In this document: one piece after another, positions 8,549 through 17,937 of the stretch
Layout: every line of letters begins with the position of its first letter
Numbering within the stretch: the stretch's first letter is position 1
Source: Collimonas sp. PA-H2
Lineage (GTDB): Bacteria > Pseudomonadota > Gammaproteobacteria > Burkholderiales > Burkholderiaceae_D
Direction: 5' to 3'
NCBI RefSeq assembly: GCF_002564105.1
Contig: NZ_PDBX01000001.1
Location: 2,480,001 to 2,544,000 of the forward strand
Length of the DNA stretch: 64,000 nt
The notes under the pieces: generated by a model
Seen by the model: the letters and a program-made list of their open reading frames with translations, nothing else
What the model was told of the DNA's origin: nothing
The model's database searches: none
Made by a program: the position numbers and the translations under genes

Positions 8549-8896
8549 ATGCACAATGACCAGCTAGGCCAGCACTGGATCGAAGTTTGCGCACTCGAAC
8601 AGATCGTGCCGAACACCGGCGTCTGCGCGCTGATCAATGGCGAACAGGTCGCGGTGTTCCACGTCATCGATGGCGAGCAGCGCGTCTTCGCCATCGGCAA
8701 TTACGATCCGAATGCGCAGGCGGCCGTGCTGTCGCGCGGACTGGTCGGCAGCCTGGGAGAGCGCATCGTGGTCGCTTCGCCGATCTACAAACAGCACTTC
8801 GACCTGCAGACCGGCGAGTGCCTGGAAGCGCCGGAGAATTCGGTGCCGGCCTATCCGGCGCGCATCGCCGACGGCAAGGTCTGGGTCGGCGCATGA
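8549..8896 (+). CDS. nirD: Nitrite reductase small subunit NirD
   Basis: A 115-residue Rieske-fold protein of the NirD type. The segment VCALINGEQVAVFHV and the later SPIYKQHFDLQTGECLE match the family. The Cys/His cluster ligands of true Rieske proteins are absent, as is usual for NirD. It is the small subunit of the NirBD complex. The ATG at 8549 has AAGGA five to ten bases upstream. Its TGA overlaps the ATG of the next gene (ATGA at 8893-8896), so the genes are likely translationally coupled. Confidence 0.92.
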   Translation: MHNDQLGQHWIEVCALEQIVPNTGVCALINGEQVAVFHVIDGEQRVFAIGNYDPNAQAAVLSRGLVGSLGERIVVASPIYKQHFDLQTGECLEAPENSVPAYPARIADGKVWVGA

Positions 8897-10164
8897 GCAT
8901 GAATGAGACAACTGCCGCTACAACCACCGCGCCATCGGCCAGCAAGCCGTCGCTGGTGGTGATCGGCAACGGCATGGCCGGCATGCGCACGGTCGAGGAA
9001 CTGCTCAAGCTGGCGCCGGAGCTGTACGACATCACGGTGTTCGGCGCCGAGCCGCACGGCAATTACAACCGCATCCTGCTGTCGCCGCTGCTGGCGGGCG
9101 ACAAGAGCATGGACGACATCATGCTCAATCCGCGCGAATGGTATGCCGAGAACGGCATCACCCTGCATGCCGGCGATCCGGTGACGGGCATAGACCGCCA
9201 GCGCCGCATCGTGCGTTCGCGCGCCGGCGTCGAGCTGCGCTACGACCGTCTGCTGCTGGCGACCGGTTCCAAGCCTTTCATCATTCCGGTGCCAGGCCAT
9301 CAGTTGCCGGGCGTGATCGCCTTCCGCGATATCCAGGATGTCGAGACCATGCTGGCGGCGGCGCGCAATCATCGCCATGCGGTGGTGATCGGCGGCGGCC
9401 TGCTCGGGCTGGAAGCAGCCAACGGCTTGCTGCGGCAGGGCATGGACGTGACCGTGGTGCATGTCATGGACAGCCTGATGGAAAGGCAGCTGGACAAGTC
9501 CGCCGCCGTCTTGCTGAAGAAGGCGCTGGAGCAGAAAGGATTGCGTTTTTTATTGAACGCTCAGACAGCTGAGATCCTTGGCGACCAGCAGGCAAAGACA
9601 GTGCGGGCCGTACGCTTCAAGGACGGCAGCGAAATCCCGGCCGACCTGGTGGTGATGACCGCCGGCGTCCGCCCGAATATCGAACTGGCGCAGCAGGCCG
9701 GCTTGCATTGCGATCGCGCGATCGTGGTTGACGATACTCTGCAGACTTACGATCCGCGCATCTATGCCGTGGGTGAGTGCGTGCAGCACCGCATGGCGAC
9801 TTTCGGCCTGGTGGCGCCGATCTGGGATCAGGCGCGCGTGTGCGGCGCCCATCTGGCCGGCGCCGGCCACAGGCGTTACGTGCAGCAGGCCACCGCCACC
9901 AAGCTCAAGGTCACCGGCGTCGACCTGTATTCCGCCGGCGACTTCATCGGCAGCGAGGGCAGCGAAGATCTGGTGCTGCGCGATCCGCGCCGCGGCATCT
10001 ACAAGCGGCTGGTGATCAGCGGCCCGCATATCGTCGGCGCGGTGCTGTATGGCGACGTCAAGGACGGCCCCTGGTACTTCGAGATGATCCAGAACAAGAC
10101 CGATATTTCTGCCCTGCGCAGCCAGCTGTTGTTCGGCCAGGCGCTGTGCGCTCAGGCGGCCTGA
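8893..10164 (+). CDS. FAD-dependent NAD(P)H oxidoreductase, probable electron donor to NasA
   Basis: A 423-residue pyridine-nucleotide-disulfide-type flavoprotein resembling the N-terminal half of NirB and the reductase subunit of assimilatory nitrate reductases. The FAD loop reads VVIGNGMAGMRTVEE and the NAD(P) loop reads VVIGGGLLGLEAANG; the second FAD motif is near YAVGECVQH. It lacks the Fe-S domains of NirB. Its position between nirD and nasA, with a 4-bp overlap to nirD, suggests it passes electrons from NAD(P)H to NasA, as NasC does in Klebsiella-type systems. The specific partner is inferred. Confidence 0.85.
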   Translation: MSMNETTAATTTAPSASKPSLVVIGNGMAGMRTVEELLKLAPELYDITVFGAEPHGNYNRILLSPLLAGDKSMDDIMLNPREWYAENGITLHAGDPVTGIDRQRRIVRSRAGVELRYDRLLLATGSKPFIIPVPGHQLPGVIAFRDIQDVETMLAAARNHRHAVVIGGGLLGLEAANGLLRQGMDVTVVHVMDSLMERQLDKSAAVLLKKALEQKGLRFLLNAQTAEILGDQQAKTVRAVRFKDGSEIPADLVVMTAGVRPNIELAQQAGLHCDRAIVVDDTLQTYDPRIYAVGECVQHRMATFGLVAPIWDQARVCGAHLAGAGHRRYVQQATATKLKVTGVDLYSAGDFIGSEGSEDLVLRDPRRGIYKRLVISGPHIVGAVLYGDVKDGPWYFEMIQNKTDISALRSQLLFGQALCAQAA

Positions 10165-10176
10165 AGCGGAGCCGGC

Positions 10177-12945
10177 ATGAATATGTCCCAGAGTTTTCCG
10201 TTGCAACCGGCCGCCAAGTTAGCCGGTACGTTGACTACTTGTCCGTATTGCGGCGTCGGTTGCGGGGTACGTGCTACGGTCAATGGCGATGGCCAGGTCG
10301 ACATCGCCGGCGATGAAACGCATGCCTCTAACCTGGGGCGGCTATGCGTCAAAGGCTCGGCGCTGGGAGAGACGGTGGCGCTGGACGGGCGCTTGCTATA
10401 TCCGCAAATGCGCAGCGATGACCAGCAATCCATGCAACGGGTATCCTGGGATGCCGCGCTGGACAAGGTGGCGCATGGCTTCCGGCAGATCATCGAACAG
10501 CATGGTCCGGATTCGGTGGCGCTGTATGTCTCGGGCCAGTTGCTGACGGAAGACTACTACGTCGCCAACAAGCTGATGAAGGGCTATATCGGCAGCGCCA
10601 ATATCGATACCAATTCGCGGCTGTGCATGTCGTCCGCGGTGGCCGGCCACAAGCGCGCTTTCGGCGCCGACCTGGTGCCGGTGTGCTATGAAGACCTGGA
10701 ACTGGCCGACCTGGTGGTGCTGGTCGGATCCAACACCGCCTGGTGTCATCCTATCCTGTTCCAGCGCATCGCCAAGATCAGGGAAACGCGGCCGCAGATG
10801 AAGCTGGTGGTGATCGATCCGCGCCGTACCGCCACCTGCGAACTGGCCGACCTGCATCTGCCGCTGAAGGCCGGCAGCGATGTCTGGCTGTTCAACGGCT
10901 TGCTCAGTTTCCTGGCGCGTAACGGCGCGCTAGATAAAGGCTTCGTTGCGGAGCACACCAACGGCATGGCTGCCGCCTTGGAAGTGGCTGAGGCCGATTG
11001 TGCCGACCTGGCTGCGGTGGCGAAGATCTGCAAGCTCGATCCGCAAGACCTGCTGACCTTCTATCAATGGTTTGCCGATAATGAAAAAGTCGTCAGCGCC
11101 TTCTCGCAAGGGGTCAATCAATCCTCCTCCGGCACCGACAAGGTCAACAGCATCATCAACTGCCATCTGCTGACGGGGCGCATAGGCAAGCCCGGCATGG
11201 GACCGTTCTCGATCACCGGCCAGCCCAACGCCATGGGCGGGCGCGAGGTTGGCGGCCTGGCAAATATGCTGGCGGCGCACATGGAGCTGGACAACCCGCA
11301 ACATCGCGCGACTGTGCAGACCTTCTGGCAGTCGCCGCGGATGGCCGAGCGGCCCGGCCTGAAAGCGGTGGACTTGTTCCAGGCGATCGAAGCCGGACGC
11401 GTCAAGGCGGTCTGGATCATGGCCACCAATCCGGTGGTCAGCCTGCCGGACGCCGACCAGGTCCAGCGCGCACTGAAAAAATGCGAACTGGTGGTGATCT
11501 CCGACATCATCGAAAAGACCGACACCAATGCCTTTGCCCATGTCTTGCTGCCGGCCCTCGGCTGGGGTGAAAAGGATGGCACGGTGACCAGCTCGGAACG
11601 CCGCATCTCGCGCCAGCGCGCCTTCCTGCCGGCGCCCGGTGAAGGGCGGGCCGACTGGCGCATCATTTGCCAGGTGGCGCAGCGCATGGGTTATGACGGT
11701 TTCGATTTCAGTTCGGCGCATCAGGTATTCGATGAGCACGCCGGCCTTAGCGCCTATCGTAACGGCGGTAATGGCGATAACGGCGGCAGCGGCGATGGCC
11801 CACATCGCGTGTTCAACCTGAGCGGCTTGCGCGGTATGGACCAGGCGCAGTTCGACGCCATGCAGCCGGTCCAATGGCCGCTGCCGGCTAACGCCGCTGG
11901 AGAAAGACAAGGCACGGCGCGCTTGTTTGCCGACGGGCGCTTCGCCCATGCCGACGGCAAGGCGCGCTTCATCGCCACCCCACCCCGCGCGCCGCAACAC
12001 GCCACCAGCAGCGACTATCCGCTCAGCCTCAACACCGGCCGCGTGCGCGACCAGTGGCACACCATGACGCGCACCGGCAAGTCGCCCAGGCTGGCCGACC
12101 ACGTGCCGGAATCGTTCGTCGACATGCATCCGCAGGATGCCCTGCTGTACGGCGTGCGTGAAGGCATGCTGGCGCGTGTGAGCAGCCAGTGGGGCGAGAT
12201 GGTGGCCAAGGTGCAGCACGGCGGCGGCATTGCCCGCGGCAGCCTGTTCGTGCCTATTCATTGGAACCGGCAGTCAGCTTCGGATGCGCGGGTCGGGGCG
12301 TTGGTCAATCCAGTGGTCGATCCGGTTTCCGGCGAGCCGGAATTCAAGCACACGCCGGTGCGGGTCGAGGAATTCGCAGTGGCCTGGTATGGCTTCGTGC
12401 TGAGCCGCGCGCAGCCGGCGCTGGATGATGTCACGCATTGGACGCGGATCCAGGGGCGTAGCTTTCATCGTTACGAGCTGGCCGGGCGCAGTCCGATCGC
12501 CGATCATGGCGCCTGGGCCGCCAGGCTGCTGGGAGTCGATGCCGCCGACGCCGACTGGCTGGAATACCAGGATGGCAGCGCCGGCATCTATCGCGCCGTG
12601 CATGTGGTGGACGATCGTATCGATGCTTGCGTGTTCCTGTCGCCGCGCCCGGACCTGCCTTCGCGCACCTGGCTGGCCAGCCTGTTCCTCAAGGAGCAGC
12701 TGGAAGACGCCGACCGCGTCGGTTTGCTGATCGGCCAGCCTATCGCCAAGGGCGCCGATACCGGGCCGACCGTGTGTTCCTGTTTTTCGGTCGGCCGCAA
12801 CACCATCTGCGATGCGGTGCGCAAGCAGGGTCTGACGACCGTGGCGCAGGTCACCGACTGCCTGAAGGCCGGCGGCAATTGCGGCTCTTGCGTCCCTGAA
12901 ATCAAGAAGTTGTTGTCGGAAATCCTGGTTGAAGAGGCGTCATAA
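10177..12945 (+). CDS. nasA: Assimilatory nitrate reductase catalytic subunit NasA
   Basis: A 922-residue molybdopterin oxidoreductase. The N-terminal [4Fe-4S] site is C22-x2-C25-x3-C29 with C57. The Mo-bis-MGD domain follows, with the nitrate reductase stretch TNSRLCMSS near residues 147-155, and the molydopterin-dinucleotide-binding domain lies around residues 600-720. The C-terminal 60 residues form a BFD-type [2Fe-2S] domain (C867-S-C869 and the NCGSC group), as in the Klebsiella NasA type. It reduces nitrate to nitrite in the cytoplasm, feeding NirBD. No twin-arginine signal is present, which fits an assimilatory enzyme. It is the last gene of the operon. Confidence 0.94.
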   Translation: MNMSQSFPLQPAAKLAGTLTTCPYCGVGCGVRATVNGDGQVDIAGDETHASNLGRLCVKGSALGETVALDGRLLYPQMRSDDQQSMQRVSWDAALDKVAHGFRQIIEQHGPDSVALYVSGQLLTEDYYVANKLMKGYIGSANIDTNSRLCMSSAVAGHKRAFGADLVPVCYEDLELADLVVLVGSNTAWCHPILFQRIAKIRETRPQMKLVVIDPRRTATCELADLHLPLKAGSDVWLFNGLLSFLARNGALDKGFVAEHTNGMAAALEVAEADCADLAAVAKICKLDPQDLLTFYQWFADNEKVVSAFSQGVNQSSSGTDKVNSIINCHLLTGRIGKPGMGPFSITGQPNAMGGREVGGLANMLAAHMELDNPQHRATVQTFWQSPRMAERPGLKAVDLFQAIEAGRVKAVWIMATNPVVSLPDADQVQRALKKCELVVISDIIEKTDTNAFAHVLLPALGWGEKDGTVTSSERRISRQRAFLPAPGEGRADWRIICQVAQRMGYDGFDFSSAHQVFDEHAGLSAYRNGGNGDNGGSGDGPHRVFNLSGLRGMDQAQFDAMQPVQWPLPANAAGERQGTARLFADGRFAHADGKARFIATPPRAPQHATSSDYPLSLNTGRVRDQWHTMTRTGKSPRLADHVPESFVDMHPQDALLYGVREGMLARVSSQWGEMVAKVQHGGGIARGSLFVPIHWNRQSASDARVGALVNPVVDPVSGEPEFKHTPVRVEEFAVAWYGFVLSRAQPALDDVTHWTRIQGRSFHRYELAGRSPIADHGAWAARLLGVDAADADWLEYQDGSAGIYRAVHVVDDRIDACVFLSPRPDLPSRTWLASLFLKEQLEDADRVGLLIGQPIAKGADTGPTVCSCFSVGRNTICDAVRKQGLTTVAQVTDCLKAGGNCGSCVPEIKKLLSEILVEEAS

Positions 12946-13011
12946 GCAGGACGGCTTGCCTGACTAAGTTACCATTGTCTTTGTCTTGACTAGAGATAAT
13001 GGAAACGCGAC

Positions 13012-14646
13012 ATGACTTGCTCTTTTGCCTTACCGCGTAGTTACCGTTCTCGCTGGATCGCGATGGCAGTTGCGGCCAGCTTCGTTCTTGGCAGCGCGCC
13101 GGCGGCAGCCGAGGCCGTCAGCAATATCGCTGCATATCCGGCCCCGCCCTCCGAGTTGTATCCGCAGCTGTTCGCCGCGGTGCAGATGGGCCAGCTCTTC
13201 AAGGATGGAAAAACCTTTGTCGACGCCTTGCCGAAAAGCCGGCCTGCCGCCATCGAGGCGGAATACAAACGAATCAAGGATAGCCCCGGTTTCACGCTGG
13301 CCGATTTTATCCGGCAGCATTTCGATCTGCCTGAAGACAATCCGGATGCCTACGTCAGCGACCGCTCCCAATCGCTGCAGCAGCATATAGCCGGCCTATG
13401 GCCGCACCTGACCCAGCAGCCTGGGAAGCCAAAGGCGGCCTCTTCGCTGCTGCCTTTGCCGCAACCCTATGTGGTTCCGGGCGGGCGCTTCCGCGAGGTG
13501 TATTACTGGGATTCCTATTTCACCATGCTGGGGCTGCTGCAAAACGGCAAACCGCAGCTGATACGCGCGATGGTGGATAATTTCGCCAGTCTGATCGGCC
13601 GCTACGGCCATGTCCCGAACGGCAACCGCAGCTATTACCTGAGCCGTTCGCAGCCGCCGTTCTATTTCAAGATGGTCGGCCTGCTGTCGACCCAGGACGA
13701 AGCCGCCGCCTATGCGCGTTACCTGCCGCAGCTGCGGCGCGAGTACGGTTTCTGGATGGATGGCGAACGTGGCCTCAAGCCCGGCACGGCATACCGGCGA
13801 GTAGTGGCGCTGGCCGACGGCAGTGTGCTGAACCGCTACTACGACGACCGCGCCGTGCCGCGCGACGAATCGTATACCGAGGACGTCGAACTTGCCCGCA
13901 ACAGCCGCCGCCAGGCTGCCGAGATTTACCGCGATGTGCGCGCCGGCGCTGAAAGCGGCTGGGATTTCAGCAGCCGCTGGTTCGCCGACGGCAAGACGCT
14001 GGCCACTATCGAGACCACCGCCATCCTGCCGGTCGACCTGAACAGTTTGCTGTACGGCCTGGAAAATGCGATCCGTCTCGGCTGCGAGCGGGTGCGCGAC
14101 CTTGCCTGCAGCAGCGATTTCAGCCAGCGCGCGGAACGCCGTCTCGTGGCCGTGCAAAAGTACATGTGGGATGAGGCCGGCGGGCATTATGTCGACTACC
14201 AATGGCGCAAGCGGCAATCGACCGCGCGCCCTGGCGCCGCTACTTTCTACCCTTTGTTCACCGGCATCGCCGAACCCGCGCAGGCAACGCGCGTAGCACA
14301 GTGGGCTGGCAAGGAATTGCTGAAACCGTATGGCATCGTCACGACGCCGCTCGGCAGCGGCCAGCAATGGGATGCGCCCAACGGCTGGGCGCCGCTGCAA
14401 TGGATCGCGGTGGACGGCTTGAACCGTTACGGCTTGCACACCCTGGCGCGCGACATCGCCACGCGCTGGATGAGCAAGGTGCAGCAGGTCTACGCCGGCA
14501 GCGGCAAGCTGGTGGAGAAATACGATGTGGCCGGCAGCGCTGCCGAAGCCGGCGGCGGCGAATACGCCTTGCAGGATGGCTTCGGCTGGACCAACGGCGT
14601 GGCGATGCAGCTGATGACCTTGTATCCTGAACTGAACCGTCCCTAA
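13012..14646 (+). CDS. treA: Periplasmic alpha,alpha-trehalase (GH37)
   Basis: A 544-residue GH37 trehalase. Signature 1 reads PGGRFREVYYWDSY from about residue 156, and signature 2 reads QWDAPNGWAPLQW near residue 451. The N-terminus has a basic region, a hydrophobic stretch and an AAA-type cleavage site (residues 1-33), so it is exported to the periplasm. It splits trehalose to glucose, allowing use of external trehalose, for example from fungi. It lies alone between nasA and a convergent MFS gene. Family assignment is firm. Confidence 0.93.
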   Translation: MTCSFALPRSYRSRWIAMAVAASFVLGSAPAAAEAVSNIAAYPAPPSELYPQLFAAVQMGQLFKDGKTFVDALPKSRPAAIEAEYKRIKDSPGFTLADFIRQHFDLPEDNPDAYVSDRSQSLQQHIAGLWPHLTQQPGKPKAASSLLPLPQPYVVPGGRFREVYYWDSYFTMLGLLQNGKPQLIRAMVDNFASLIGRYGHVPNGNRSYYLSRSQPPFYFKMVGLLSTQDEAAAYARYLPQLRREYGFWMDGERGLKPGTAYRRVVALADGSVLNRYYDDRAVPRDESYTEDVELARNSRRQAAEIYRDVRAGAESGWDFSSRWFADGKTLATIETTAILPVDLNSLLYGLENAIRLGCERVRDLACSSDFSQRAERRLVAVQKYMWDEAGGHYVDYQWRKRQSTARPGAATFYPLFTGIAEPAQATRVAQWAGKELLKPYGIVTTPLGSGQQWDAPNGWAPLQWIAVDGLNRYGLHTLARDIATRWMSKVQQVYAGSGKLVEKYDVAGSAAEAGGGEYALQDGFGWTNGVAMQLMTLYPELNRP

Positions 14647-14664
14647 GAGACGGTTCGTCAAGGT

Positions 14665-15852
14665 TCAGGCAGCTTGCTTGTCATTGCGTTCGGCCAGCCA
14701 CCAGACGGCCAGGCCGGCTGCGCTTAATCCCGCGCCCGTCATCGATACGCCCAACCAGCCGGAGTGGCCGTACATCGCGGTCGACAGCAGCGAACCGCAG
14801 GCGCCGCCGATGAAGTAGCAGGTCATGTAGCCGGCGGTCAGGCGGTTGCGGGAATCGGGATGCAGATGATTGATCACGCTCAGGTTGGTGACGTGGATCG
14901 CCTGCACCATCAGGTCCAGCAGCAGGATGCCGAACAGCAGTCCGATCAGCGAGCTCTTGGCGAACACCAGCGGCAGCCAGGACAGCAGCAGCAGCGCCAG
15001 TCCGATGGTGGTGGAACGGCCGGCATGGCCGCGGTCGGCCAGTCGTCCGGCATGCGAGGCGGCCATGGCGCCGGCGGCGCCGACCAGGCCGAACAAGCCG
15101 ATGGTGCCGTCGGAATAGTGGAAAGGTTCGGCCGCCAGCAGGAAGGAAATCGAGGTCCACAGCACGCTGAAGACGGCGAAGATGATCGCTCCCAGCAAGG
15201 CGCGTATGCGCAGCACCGGCTCTGCCACGAACAAGGTCAGGATCGACGCCAGCAGGCGCGGATAGCTCAGGCTCTGGGTCGGATGATGGCGCGGCAGCGC
15301 GCGCGCCAGCACGATCGCGGTGACGGTCATCAGAGCGGCGCCGAACCAGTACACGGTTTGCCAGCCGCCCCAGGCCGACAGATAGCCGGCCACGGTGCGC
15401 GCCAGCAGGATGCCCAGCAGCAGGCCGGTCATTACATGGCCTACCACCTTGCCGCGTTCATGCGGCGCCGCCAGGGTCGCGGCAAACGGCACCAGCACCT
15501 GCGACACTACCGAGAACAAGCCGGTCAGGGCGGTGCCGATGAGGACGAACACCAGGCTTTGCGCGGTGGCCGTGATCAGCAGGCCGCAGGCCGACAGCAG
15601 GCTCATGATGACGATCAGTTTCTTGCGTTCCAGCATATCGGCCAGCGGCACCAGCAGCATCAGGCCGAGCGCATAGCCGAGCTGGGCCACGGTGACGATC
15701 AGGCCGGCGCTGCCGTTGGAAATGCCGAAACGGGCGGCGATGGTGTGCAGCAGCGGCTGCGCGTAATAGTTGCTGGCCACCGCGACACCGGTGGCGACCG
15801 ACATCATGATCACCAGGCTGGCGCTGAGTTTGGTGGATTGGGCTTGTGACAT
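14665..15852 (-). CDS. MFS drug/metabolite exporter (DHA1 type)
   Basis: A 395-residue protein with about 12 hydrophobic helices and no large loops. The helix 2-3 MFS motif appears as PLADMLERKKL. The start of the protein, with ASNYYAQPLLHTIAARFGIS, is typical of a DHA1 subgroup of 'MFS transporter' proteins in beta- and gammaproteobacteria. It probably exports a small toxic or sugar-like compound by proton antiport. It is convergent with the trehalase gene and co-oriented with the LysR gene upstream (81 bp away), so that regulator might control it. Substrate unknown. Confidence 0.82.
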   Translation of the reverse strand: MSQAQSTKLSASLVIMMSVATGVAVASNYYAQPLLHTIAARFGISNGSAGLIVTVAQLGYALGLMLLVPLADMLERKKLIVIMSLLSACGLLITATAQSLVFVLIGTALTGLFSVVSQVLVPFAATLAAPHERGKVVGHVMTGLLLGILLARTVAGYLSAWGGWQTVYWFGAALMTVTAIVLARALPRHHPTQSLSYPRLLASILTLFVAEPVLRIRALLGAIIFAVFSVLWTSISFLLAAEPFHYSDGTIGLFGLVGAAGAMAASHAGRLADRGHAGRSTTIGLALLLLSWLPLVFAKSSLIGLLFGILLLDLMVQAIHVTNLSVINHLHPDSRNRLTAGYMTCYFIGGACGSLLSTAMYGHSGWLGVSMTGAGLSAAGLAVWWLAERNDKQAA

Positions 15853-15932
15853 GTTTGAACAGCCTTAAAAATTGCAAGCCGACACTGTAGCCCTTATCGG
15901 CATCGGCTGCTGCGCTGCAATGATTTCTGCCC

Positions 15933-16847
15933 TCAGCGCAGCGCCTTGTTGGCGCGCAGGCTCTCCACCAGCAGATCGACGAAGCGCCTGACCTTGGCCG
16001 AGGCCAGCCGCCCTTCGCGGTGCAGCACGTGGATAGGCACGCAGGCCGGCTGGTGCTCGGCCAGCACGATCTGCAGCTGGCCGGAATCGAGATAGGGTGC
16101 GATCTGGTAGGACAGCAGGCGCGTCACGCCGAAGCCGCGCAAGGCCGCTTCGATGGCGGCGTCGTTGCTGCTGACCGTCATGCGCGGCTGGATTTTCACG
16201 CTGCTGAGCTTGCCGCCGGCGCTTTTGTGCTTGCTCATGAAGCGCCATTCGCTGTCGGCGGCGACGCCGGTCGAAGCGATCACCGCATGCCCGGCCAATT
16301 CCTCAGGCGTGGCCGGCGCGCCATGCGCCGCCAGATAGGCCGGCGCCGCGCATACTACCCGGCTGACCTGTCCGACCTGGATTGCTTTCATGCTCGAGTC
16401 GGCCAGTTCGCCGATGCGGATGCCGACGTCTATGCCTTCTTCCAGCAGGTTGACCACGCGGTCGACGAACAAGGCCGACACCGCCATCGCCGGAAAGCGC
16501 TGCAGGTAGTCGACCATAGTCGGCATCACGAACATGCGTCCGAACAGCACCGGCGCTGTCACCGTCAGCTGGCCGCGCGGCTCGGCATTGACGCCGGCCG
16601 CAGCCTCATCGGCTTCGTCGGCTTCAGCCATGATGCGGCGCGCGTCTTCCAGGTAACGCAGGCCGGCATCGGTGCTGCGCACGTAGCGCGTGGTGCGGTT
16701 CAGCAGCTTGACCCCGAGCCGTTCTTCCAGCGCCGATACGGCGCGGGTGACGGCCGGCGGCGACATCTGCAGGCGGCGCGCCGCGGCGGCGAAGCTCTGT
16801 TCCTCCGCTACCGCCACGAATACGCTCATCAGATGAAACCGGTCCAT
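15933..16847 (-). CDS. LysR-family transcriptional regulator
   Basis: The 304-residue protein has the LysR layout: an N-terminal winged HTH (residues 1-60, MDRFHLMSVFVAVAEEQSFAAAARRLQMSPPAVTRAVSALE abbreviated here to its key FAAAARRL and PPAVTRAV elements) and a periplasmic-binding-protein-like effector domain. It belongs to the large subgroup with an N-terminal DxFxxMxxFVxVxExxSF pattern. It is divergent from a small NTF2-like gene starting 115 bp away, the usual arrangement for a LysR target, and lies upstream of the co-oriented MFS exporter. The effector cannot be inferred. Confidence 0.88.
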   Translation of the reverse strand: MDRFHLMSVFVAVAEEQSFAAAARRLQMSPPAVTRAVSALEERLGVKLLNRTTRYVRSTDAGLRYLEDARRIMAEADEADEAAAGVNAEPRGQLTVTAPVLFGRMFVMPTMVDYLQRFPAMAVSALFVDRVVNLLEEGIDVGIRIGELADSSMKAIQVGQVSRVVCAAPAYLAAHGAPATPEELAGHAVIASTGVAADSEWRFMSKHKSAGGKLSSVKIQPRMTVSSNDAAIEAALRGFGVTRLLSYQIAPYLDSGQLQIVLAEHQPACVPIHVLHREGRLASAKVRRFVDLLVESLRANKALR

Positions 16848-16868
16848 GCTTGAATTCCATTTAAAGGA

Positions 16869-16885
16869 AGAATGAATTGTATTCT
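16869..16885. promoter_or_regulatory. Candidate LysR operator in the divergent promoter region
   Basis: AGAAT-N7-ATTCT forms an interrupted inverted repeat, and a further ATTCT lies 11 bases downstream (16892-16896). The site sits between the LysR gene and its divergent neighbour. LysR proteins commonly bind such dyads with phased repeats. The assignment rests on position and symmetry only. Confidence 0.35.
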
Positions 16886-16961
16886 ATGATTATTCTTTAA
16901 TTCAGTGGAATTTTGTAAAGTGTGGCAACAGCCTTTTTTCCACCGTTCCAGGAGTACTGCC

Positions 16962-17441
16962 ATGAGTCAAGCCAGCGAAGCCCGTCCGCCATTTCCTCCA
17001 TTCACCCGTGAAACCGCGATCCAGAAAGTGAGGATGGCGGAAGACGGCTGGAACAGCCGCGATCCGCAGCGTGTGTCGCTGGCGTATACCGTCGACACCA
17101 TCTGGCGCAACCGTTCCGAATTTCCCCAGGGGCGCGAGCAGATCGTGCAATTCCTGGCCCGCAAGTGGGAGCGCGAGCTGGATTACCGCCTGATCAAGGA
17201 ACTCTGGGCGTTCGACGGCAACCGGATTGCGGTGCGCTTTGCCTATGAATGCCACGATGCCGCCGGCAACTGGTTCCGCTCTTACGGCAACGAGAATTGG
17301 GAGTTCGATGAACACGGCCTGATGCACCGGCGCTATGCCAGCATCAACGACCTGCCGATCAAGGAATCGGAGCGCAAGTACCACTGGCCCCTGGGGCGCC
17401 GTCCGGACGACCATCCGGGCCTGAGCGAGCTTGGCTTGTAA
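16962..17441 (+). CDS. NTF2-like protein of the DUF1348 family
   Basis: A 159-residue single-domain protein recognisable as DUF1348/NTF2-like from the pattern [32 protein letters not shown], split here as [10 protein letters not shown] and [10 protein letters not shown], and the C-terminal [10 protein letters not shown]. The fold is a cone-shaped alpha+beta barrel used by small enzymes and binding proteins; no catalytic role is established for this family. ATG 16962 follows CAGGAG about 8 bases upstream. An in-frame extension to 16905 lacks support. It is divergent from the LysR gene and probably its target. Confidence 0.8.
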   Translation: MSQASEARPPFPPFTRETAIQKVRMAEDGWNSRDPQRVSLAYTVDTIWRNRSEFPQGREQIVQFLARKWERELDYRLIKELWAFDGNRIAVRFAYECHDAAGNWFRSYGNENWEFDEHGLMHRRYASINDLPIKESERKYHWPLGRRPDDHPGLSELGL

Positions 17442-17474
17442 GATGACGGGCGGGTGCGCTCATTGCGTAACCCG

Positions 17475-17780
17475 CTAGTGCGACCTTCTGAATTCCCGGT
17501 AGATCAGGGAGAGCGCGATCGGCAGCGTGGTCGCGTTGCCGAAATTGACCAGGTCGTCGGTGCGCGGATAAGCCGTGGGGTAGGCGCGCAGCGTGTTGAG
17601 GTGGCTCAGGTCGAAGTTGCCGGACTGTTCCATGGCGCGCATCGCTTCGCTTTCAATCCGGTGCATCAGCGACCAGGTCAAGTCCGCCCCGGCGCTGCGA
17701 TGAACGAGCACGATGCGGGCGATGGTCGCTTTCAATCCTTCAGTAATGGCGTCAAGTTCCGATCTTCCGACCACCTGCAT
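17475..17780 (-). CDS. Small conserved-looking hypothetical protein
   Basis: A 101-residue soluble protein with no signal peptide or membrane segment. I do not recognise a family. Its composition is ordinary for coding DNA here, and GAGG lies 7 bases before the ATG at 17780, which supports translation. A longer in-frame start at 17798 lacks this site. It is divergent from vapBC, with the AT-rich operator region between them, and convergent with the NTF2-like gene. It could be an accessory gene carried with the toxin-antitoxin module. Confidence 0.55.
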   Translation of the reverse strand: MQVVGRSELDAITEGLKATIARIVLVHRSAGADLTWSLMHRIESEAMRAMEQSGNFDLSHLNTLRAYPTAYPRTDDLVNFGNATTLPIALSLIYREFRRSH

Positions 17781-17847
17781 AAGATTCCCTCTGCACAAAA
17801 TTAACTGTATATACGTACAGTATAATTCAAAACAAGAAGACGCTTAT

Positions 17848-17916
17848 TGTGTAAATACACATTTCCAATGAATATTTGGATGTGCATGAAATATTATGTA
17901 CACACGTGTATTTACA
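17848..17916. promoter_or_regulatory. Inverted-repeat operators upstream of vapBC
   Basis: TGTGTA-AA-TACACA (17848-17861) is a 14-bp palindrome. The 11-mer TGTAAATACAC inside it returns in reverse complement as GTGTATTTACA at 17906-17916, and TACAC-AC-GTGTA (17899-17910) overlaps that second copy. The block lies directly before the VapB ribosome binding site. VapBC complexes autorepress by binding such paired palindromes. Confidence 0.55.
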
Positions 17917-17937
17917 TTTCCTCGGGAGGCGTCTAAT

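Noticed and set aside
5686..8700. A 1004-codon minus-strand reading frame opposite nirB
   Set aside because: It is the antisense of a strongly conserved nirB. Long antisense frames arise from codon bias at this GC content. No domain or ribosome site supports it.
12975..13000. Possible sigma-70 promoter of treA (TTGTCT and GATAAT)
   Set aside because: The spacing is only 14 bases, too short for a confident call.
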